Source: Nitrospinota bacterium (GTDB lineage: Bacteria; Nitrospinota_A; JADGAW01). Taken from it: DNA of 6,000 bases. Each line of letters begins with the position of its first letter. Position 1 is the first letter of the stretch. The stretch spans positions 1 to 6,000 of the forward strand of contig JADGAW010000142.1 of NCBI GenBank assembly GCA_015231815.1, read 5' to 3'. The notes under the pieces are model-generated. The model had not been told where the DNA came from and did no database searches. It saw only the letters and a program-made list of their open reading frames with translations. Below are positions 1-4,358 of the stretch, one piece after another. A program made the translations under genes and the position numbers.

Positions 1-1
1 A

Positions 2-2206
2 ATATGGACAGAAAGCAGGTTAAACCATAAGGTAAAGTATCACCCCTGTCGTGTTTCGATTGAGGAATGTACTGATGGCTTTCATATTCATTTAAGAAAC
101 CATAAATTTCTTCTCGATAGGGAAGATTTCTCAGCATTTCTCACTGCTATAAAGGCGGTTGATATTAATCAGCCTTATGAAACAACCATCAAGGGCATTC
201 TGCAGTTGCTGGACTACAACCATATTGACTGTGCAATTACGGAAAATGATGGAAAGAAAAACTGTAAGATTATTGTTGCCAACTATCATGAGGTAAAAAT
301 TAGAACTGTTCTCGAAAAAATTGGTCTTAAAAGAACGAATGTAGGTGAATCAAGGCTCTATGAAGGAACGAACGGTGTTTCCTTTGTCGTGACCATGGCT
401 CCTCAGGAGGATGTTTTTCGACAAAGAATGATGCAAAATGATCAAACATCTACTCCCCTTACTGCCTATTTAATTAAGAACAAGCCTATTGATCCGGATT
501 GGTTGAATAAAATAGCCTGTCAGGTTTTGGACATGTTTTGTTATGCCCAAAAATCCTCTAAAACCCCGGATGTTGACCTCGATTACACGAAATGGATTTA
601 TAACAGCTTTGAAGAAAAAGTTGTTTTTCCTTACAAAATTGCAGGAGAACAACTCTCTGTCCCGGAAATTAAACAAAAATATCGAGAGTGGAACGCATTT
701 TTAAAACAGCATGGATTGTTTTTTATTAAACCAACAAAGGTTGTTCTTCCTCAAGAAATACAGGAAGCAACCAGCAAAGCAATTCTCGATAAAATTTCTC
801 GTGAGATTGCACCATGTGAAGGGGTTTCAAAAATATACTTAATGGGCTCAGTGTTAAGAAAAGATATGGGGCTTTATAAATCACCCTTTATTCATTCCGA
901 ATGGGCAAAGCTTGGCTCTGATGTTGACTTATTAATTGAAATGAAGGAAGGACAAAAATATCCTCCCGCTAAAAACTGGGAATATATCAATGTCTCTCAG
1001 GGAAATAAGTGTGATATCTACCATCTTGGAGAAGTTCCTCTTAACGACCAGTTTGGCTATCAAAAAATGTTTCCCAATATTAAATTCTTTCATCATCTCC
1101 TTGATGCTTATGTCTATATTCCCGGTAAAAGTGATGAGGCGGAAAAAGATGCTTTTATCAAAAAATTTAAGGCGGAGGTTATTTATTCATCAGACGGTTC
1201 AGTGTCAACGCCTGTACAGGAAGGGGATGCGACACTGTCAACGATAGAAGACGTGTTAAGAAAGGAATATGATATTAACCCTGTAGGCTTGGAAAAGTTA
1301 ACAGAAGCAACGGAAAATGATATTTACCGTTTTTCTCTTAAAGATAAAAGGTATATTCTCAAATGTTACAAGGTTTCAGGAAACTATAGTTCCTCAAGAC
1401 TTATTGAGCACGCACACTATGAGACTGATTTTATTAGTGCCATTAATAAAACAAATATCTTAACTGCTGAATTATTAAAAACAAAATCAGGGAATGCAGT
1501 CGTTGAAATCAATGGCTTTGCTGCAATTCTCTATAGTTACGTTGAGGGAAGAATTTATAAATATCCCGACCCTCAATTTCCTATATTGGAAGCAGTTGAG
1601 GTTTTGTCCAATCTTCATCGGTGGCAATTAAAGCAGGAACTTACTCTGGCTAAGAACTTCTCCTTTGATGAGGTTATGGATATTTGGTTCAAGGAATATG
1701 AGCGTTTTGCGAAAGAACTGGCTTATGATGAAGAATTAACCGACGTTTTTAATCGGTTAAGACCAATGCATAAAGGGTTGAAAAGTGCTTATAAAAGACT
1801 TAAAACCCTCAAAGGAATTCCCTGGATTCATACCCACGGTGATGTAACTCCAAGAAACTTTGTTATTAAAGATGGAAAAGCATCCTTAATAGATTTCCAG
1901 AATGCCTTTTATGGCCCCCGGCTCATAGATGTTATTGATGGAGCATATGAGTTTTCCTTTGGAGGAAAGCATCCCGGGAAGGATGATTTTTCCCGTTTTG
2001 ATGTCTTTCTGGAAAACTATAGAATTAGAACTGCTCTGAAGGATGTTGAGAAGAAATGCCTTGATGATGTAACAAAAATTCTCGGTATCATTAAGTTTAC
2101 GAAGGAAACCAGAATGATTAAGGGAGATAAGAAACCAAGTAACCACAGACGAAAAAGAGCTTTGAGTGTCGCACATTTTCTTATAGGTCGATTTGTTGCA
2201 GAATAA
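2..2206 (+). CDS. Nucleotidyltransferase / APH-fold kinase fusion protein, 5'-partial
   Basis: This is a multidomain protein whose reading frame is open to the left edge. No stop and no ATG, GTG or TTG lies between base 2 and the TTG at 206, so that TTG is very unlikely to be the true start and the N-terminus is outside the window; 734 residues are visible. An N-terminal segment around bases 83-109 reads HIHLRNHKF and is followed by about 190 residues that I do not recognise. A Pol-beta/MNT-type nucleotidyltransferase domain follows, with GS at 845-850, SDVD at 917-928 and a probable third carboxylate in CDIY near 1013. The GS-to-SDVD gap is longer than in the minimal MNT pattern. The C-terminal third is an APH/choline-kinase-like fold: a YILK lysine near 1360, the Brenner motif HGDVTPRN (HGDxxxxN) from 1835, and LIDFQNA (the DFG-like metal site) from 1886. 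From family knowledge, the first domain transfers a nucleotide and the second phosphorylates a small molecule; the substrates are unknown. The radical SAM gene follows after 78 bases on the same strand. Confidence 0.9.
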   Translation: MWTESRLNHKVKYHPCRVSIEECTDGFHIHLRNHKFLLDREDFSAFLTAIKAVDINQPYETTIKGILQLLDYNHIDCAITENDGKKNCKIIVANYHEVKIRTVLEKIGLKRTNVGESRLYEGTNGVSFVVTMAPQEDVFRQRMMQNDQTSTPLTAYLIKNKPIDPDWLNKIACQVLDMFCYAQKSSKTPDVDLDYTKWIYNSFEEKVVFPYKIAGEQLSVPEIKQKYREWNAFLKQHGLFFIKPTKVVLPQEIQEATSKAILDKISREIAPCEGVSKIYLMGSVLRKDMGLYKSPFIHSEWAKLGSDVDLLIEMKEGQKYPPAKNWEYINVSQGNKCDIYHLGEVPLNDQFGYQKMFPNIKFFHHLLDAYVYIPGKSDEAEKDAFIKKFKAEVIYSSDGSVSTPVQEGDATLSTIEDVLRKEYDINPVGLEKLTEATENDIYRFSLKDKRYILKCYKVSGNYSSSRLIEHAHYETDFISAINKTNILTAELLKTKSGNAVVEINGFAAILYSYVEGRIYKYPDPQFPILEAVEVLSNLHRWQLKQELTLAKNFSFDEVMDIWFKEYERFAKELAYDEELTDVFNRLRPMHKGLKSAYKRLKTLKGIPWIHTHGDVTPRNFVIKDGKASLIDFQNAFYGPRLIDVIDGAYEFSFGGKHPGKDDFSRFDVFLENYRIRTALKDVEKKCLDDVTKILGIIKFTKETRMIKGDKKPSNHRRKRALSVAHFLIGRFVAE

Positions 2207-2284
2207 AATATAAATCTCTGGCTGGTTTTAACGGTTTAATTCTTTATCTTCACCCTTTATATTCGTCTATAAATTTATTTAAAT

Positions 2285-3292
2285 ATGGAACAACCAACGA
2301 AATTCGTAAGAAACTACATACCTGAAGACGCAATCTACAATCCAACTTCCCTTGCTCTTAGGATTAGTTATATTTGCAATATCAGTTGCAAGTTCTGTTA
2401 CAACAATTCCACTGCTGACAGTAAAACCCAACTTAAGGAGGAGCAGGTTATCGCAATTATTGAAGAAGCCCGCTCAGAGGGGTTCCAAACGTTGGGAATC
2501 AGTGGAGGTGAAGCGATGATGTTCAAGGATATTGTCATAAGCGGAATACGACGTGCCAGAGAATTAGGATACACAGGAATAAGCATCGTAACCAACGGAT
2601 TTTGGGGAAAATCTCCAACTTCAGCAAAAAAAATAATCACCGCCTTGCATGATGCCGGATTTGCACCACCTAATGATATGTTAAGTATGAGTGCCGGAGA
2701 GTTTCATCACGAATGGCTGGATTGGAAACACGCAAAAAATTGTATTCAAGCTTTTTACGACACCTATAATGCCCCCATGAGCATTGATTTTGAAACAACG
2801 CCGGGAAATGAAGGGTTAATTGATGAGTTTAAAGCTTACCTCGACCAAAAAGGTATAGCCGAAACAATGTACAAGTTTAGGGAAAGAACTCTGGTTGCTA
2901 ACCTCGGAAGGTGGAAAGATCTTGATGAAGGCATTATCAGGGAAAAACCAATGGAAGTTTATGGTAAATGTAATGCAATTAACCGATTTTCCATTCAACC
3001 AAGCGGTGATGTCGTCCCCTGCTGTGGGTTTAACCGTTTTAACCCCGGAATAATATTGGGAAATGTTCTCAACAGTTCAATAGCTGAAATAATTACCAAT
3101 GCCCAGAACAATATCGCAAACAAATATCTCACTGCTTTTCCAATGAACAAAGTTTATGAGGAATTAAGCAAGAAATTCGAACTGCCAAATAAGTTTTCTG
3201 TTATTTGCGAAATTTGTGAGCTTATTTTTTCCAAAAAGGAACATCTGGATTATCTTGAAGAAAGATTTGATGCTCTTTCCAAGAGTAAATAA
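2285..3292 (+). CDS. Radical SAM protein with reduced SPASM/twitch-like C-terminal domain
   Basis: The protein has 335 residues. The radical SAM cluster motif CX3CX2C is CNISCKFC (Cys31, Cys35, Cys38), followed by GISGGEAMM (residues 71-79), the SAM-binding GGE motif, and IVTNGFWG (101-108). It should cleave S-adenosylmethionine to a 5'-deoxyadenosyl radical on a 4Fe-4S cluster in the cytoplasm. The C-terminal part has Cys229, Gly241 and Cys246 in a CX11GX4C arrangement that fits the SPASM/twitch signature, then a CEIC pair (Cys308, Cys311). The later CX5CX3C cysteines of full SPASM domains are absent, so probably one auxiliary cluster is bound. SAGEFHHEW (136-144) resembles the DEFH segment of YydG-like peptide-modifying radical SAM enzymes; this is a recollection of the family, not a search result. 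The ATG at 2285 has no Shine-Dalgarno sequence, only AT-rich leader. It probably shares a transcript with the NTase-kinase gene upstream. No precursor-peptide gene is visible. The substrate is unknown. Confidence 0.92.
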   Translation: MEQPTKFVRNYIPEDAIYNPTSLALRISYICNISCKFCYNNSTADSKTQLKEEQVIAIIEEARSEGFQTLGISGGEAMMFKDIVISGIRRARELGYTGISIVTNGFWGKSPTSAKKIITALHDAGFAPPNDMLSMSAGEFHHEWLDWKHAKNCIQAFYDTYNAPMSIDFETTPGNEGLIDEFKAYLDQKGIAETMYKFRERTLVANLGRWKDLDEGIIREKPMEVYGKCNAINRFSIQPSGDVVPCCGFNRFNPGIILGNVLNSSIAEIITNAQNNIANKYLTAFPMNKVYEELSKKFELPNKFSVICEICELIFSKKEHLDYLEERFDALSKSK

Positions 3293-3321
3293 AAGACAAA
3301 GAATTCTCTCTCCAAAAGGGT

Positions 3322-3783
3322 TTAACTCATCTCATTAAATTCCTTTAACGAATTGTTCCAACAAAAAGTTTTTGAAGTGTCTGGAACTCCTTGCTTGATA
3401 GAAATTACGTGGTGAACAATGTCGGGGTAAACAGGTTCACCATCAAGTTGTGCTGCCTTTTGGTCTTCTTCGCTAAAATATGCCTCGTGATCCGGGTGGG
3501 AATGAAAAATAACGCTGATTTTTTTTCCTGTTTTTTCTCCCTGTTTCATACTGTCCATGAACTTTTTGGGAGAGATGTAATAGGCAGTTTTGCTATCCCG
3601 TGGAAAGGTTTCAGGATCGTATGCGTGCATTTTGTCCTGAAGGTTTTCACAAGGGATGAACTCGCTTTCCGTTTCAGAGGCAATAATAAATCCACATGCC
3701 TCGGAGGGGTAACACGCTGTAGATTCCTTTTCCATTGCCAGTTGATGGTGTTGAATCAGTTCCTTAATTTTTTTATTTTTCAT
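3322..3783 (-). CDS. JAB/JAMM (Mov34/MPN/PAD-1) family metalloprotease
   Basis: This 153-residue protein is the usual length for stand-alone prokaryotic JAB proteases. The zinc-binding JAMM motif is complete: Glu28 in YPSEACGF, then HSHPDHEAYFSEED (His94, His96, Ser104, Asp107), an exact HxHx7Sx2D. It is therefore probably an active zinc peptidase acting in the cytoplasm; no signal peptide or membrane segment is visible. Known relatives remove C-terminal residues from ThiS/ubiquitin-like sulfur carriers (HcyD on HcyS in Wolinella) or release an amino acid from them (Mec+ on CysO in Mycobacterium). A siroheme reductase-TusA gene upstream on the same strand supports a sulfur-assimilation role, but that gene ends 575 bases away with a tRNA on the opposite strand between. 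The ATG at 3783 is the only ATG, GTG or TTG start ahead of the conserved region; the frame stays open upstream to a TGA at 3868-3870. No Shine-Dalgarno sequence is seen. The gene converges on the radical SAM gene with a 29-base gap. Confidence 0.92.
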   Translation of the reverse strand: MKNKKIKELIQHHQLAMEKESTACYPSEACGFIIASETESEFIPCENLQDKMHAYDPETFPRDSKTAYYISPKKFMDSMKQGEKTGKKISVIFHSHPDHEAYFSEEDQKAAQLDGEPVYPDIVHHVISIKQGVPDTSKTFCWNNSLKEFNEMS

Positions 3784-3949
3784 AGGGTAAAAGGTCAGTA
3801 TGCTTATTTTTGGTGTTTCTTTTGTACTTTCAAAACTAAGCAGTTCGTCAGTTTCATAAATTTTAGCTCACTTTATGAACTTCTGAGAAATAGAGATAAA
3901 AACCAATTAACTCTTGAGACCATTGATGGTACATGCTTTGGACAGATTT

Positions 3950-3997
3950 TCAACTGAACAGCGACTTCAACAAGAGGTGAAGGTGCTGTTCAGTTGA
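3950..3997. repeat. Long inverted repeat / hairpin
   Basis: The arms caactgaacagc (3951-3962) and gctgttcagttg (3985-3996) are perfect reverse complements over 12 bp, and T3950/A3997 adds a thirteenth pair. Inward, after a G-T wobble and one mismatch, cttc (3965-3968) pairs with gaag (3979-3982), so the stem spans about 19 positions around a loop of about 10 bases. No T-tract follows the hairpin on either strand, so it is not an ordinary Rho-independent terminator. It may be a palindromic repeat, a remnant of a small mobile element, or a structured leader of the JAB transcript. An alternative pairing of gaggt (3974-3978) with acctc (3997-4001) would compete with it. Confidence 0.75.
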
Positions 3998-4006
3998 CCT
4001 CGGAAG

Positions 4007-4029
4007 AAACGGCTGCTTCAAGGCCGTTT
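4007..4029. repeat. Second short inverted repeat / hairpin
   Basis: The arms aaacggc (4007-4013) and gccgttt (4023-4029) are perfect 7-bp reverse complements, with a possible T-G wobble inside and a loop of about 7 bases. It sits 9 bases from the larger inverted repeat. On the minus strand the right arm ends in TTTCTTCC, only a weak T-tract, so it could be a poor terminator for leftward transcription but is not convincing. Its loop sequence cttcaa also occurs in the first hairpin (3965-3970). Confidence 0.5.
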
Positions 4030-4103
4030 ATGAGAATGAGTTCAAAGTTTATCCTATCAATTATTAGATTCTATCTCTGTTTTTCAGGACTTTATTATTC
4101 TTT

Positions 4104-4130
4104 TTGACTCATTTAGTTTAATGATATAAT
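4104..4130 (+). promoter_or_regulatory. Sigma70-type promoter of tRNA-Cys
   Basis: A -35-like TTGACT (4104-4109) and a consensus -10 TATAAT (4125-4130) lie 15 bases apart. TG one base before the -10 (TGATATAAT, 4122-4130) makes it an extended -10 element, which compensates for the short spacing. Transcription should start near 4136-4138, giving a 5' leader of about 17-19 bases ahead of the mature tRNA, to be removed by RNase P. It is the most convincing promoter in the window. Confidence 0.75.
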
Positions 4131-4154
4131 TATTGCCCTTTTTACATTCCTTTA

Positions 4155-4228
4155 GGCGGCATGGCCGAGTGGTTAGGCAGAGGTCTGCAAAACCTCGTAC
4201 TCCAGTTCGAACCTGGATGCCGCCTCCA
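4155..4228 (+). tRNA. trnC: tRNA-Cys (anticodon GCA)
   Basis: This 74-base gene folds as a complete cloverleaf. The acceptor arms GGCGGCA (4155-4161) and TGCCGCC (4218-4224) pair over all 7 bp. The D arm closes through GCC/GGC. The anticodon stem GAGGT/ACCTC encloses CTGCAAA with anticodon GCA, which decodes cysteine UGC/UGU codons. The T stem TCCAG/CTGGA encloses TTCGAAC. The discriminator base is T (U73), the identity base for bacterial cysteinyl-tRNA synthetase, and CCA is encoded (4226-4228). The gene lies on the strand opposite the sulfite reductase and JAB genes, in the gap between them, with its own promoter upstream. A T-rich stretch follows but no clear hairpin terminator is visible. 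Confidence 0.97.
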
Positions 4229-4358
4229 TATTTCTTTTTCTGTTGTATTGTTTCACCACTCAACGTTTCTTGGAATTCTTTCCAGATAGGCATTGATTCA
4301 ACGATATACTTCGTCATGACTTCCTATGCCAAGAAGAATAATCTCCTAACTCAACTGT

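Larger units (their letters stand above)
3784..4103. other. Intergenic region with two hairpins; no supported gene
   Basis: This stretch lies between the start of the JAB gene and the tRNA-Cys promoter. Both strands are AT-rich and the only open frames are antisense shadows or short runs. On the minus strand the JAB frame continues without a stop for 28 codons above the ATG, from the TGA at 3868-3870, but contains no ATG, GTG or TTG. The clearest content is the inverted-repeat pair at 3950-4029, listed separately. The JAB promoter, if the gene is not read through from the reductase, must lie here; I see only weak AT-rich -10-like sequences and no convincing -35. Confidence 0.5.

Noticed and set aside
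1886..2176. A 96-codon minus-strand frame inside the kinase domain
   Set aside because: It is the shadow of the APH-fold domain, whose HGDxxxxN and IDF motifs fix the coding strand.
2235..2273. Promoter for the radical SAM gene (TATATT or TATAAA in the 78-base gap)
   Set aside because: The region is AT-rich, so -10-like hexamers are expected, and no fitting -35 is present at the right distance.
3919..3930. Operator-like ACCATTGATGGT ahead of the JAB gene
   Set aside because: The arms are only 5 bp and occur once, which is expected by chance in a region of this size.
3391..3957. A 188-codon open frame on the + strand over the JAB gene
   Set aside because: It is antisense to a protein with a complete JAMM motif, its translation is rich in Phe/Cys/Leu with no recognisable domain, and it runs through the JAB start and into the hairpin region.
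4007..4029. Rho-independent terminator
   Set aside because: The stem is short and the following bases on either strand (TTTATGAG or TTTCTTCC) do not form a proper T-tract.
4084..4317. A 77-codon minus-strand frame treated as a full gene
   Set aside because: More than half of it is the antisense of tRNA-Cys and its promoter, so the full frame is not a credible protein; only its first part is kept as a weak finding.
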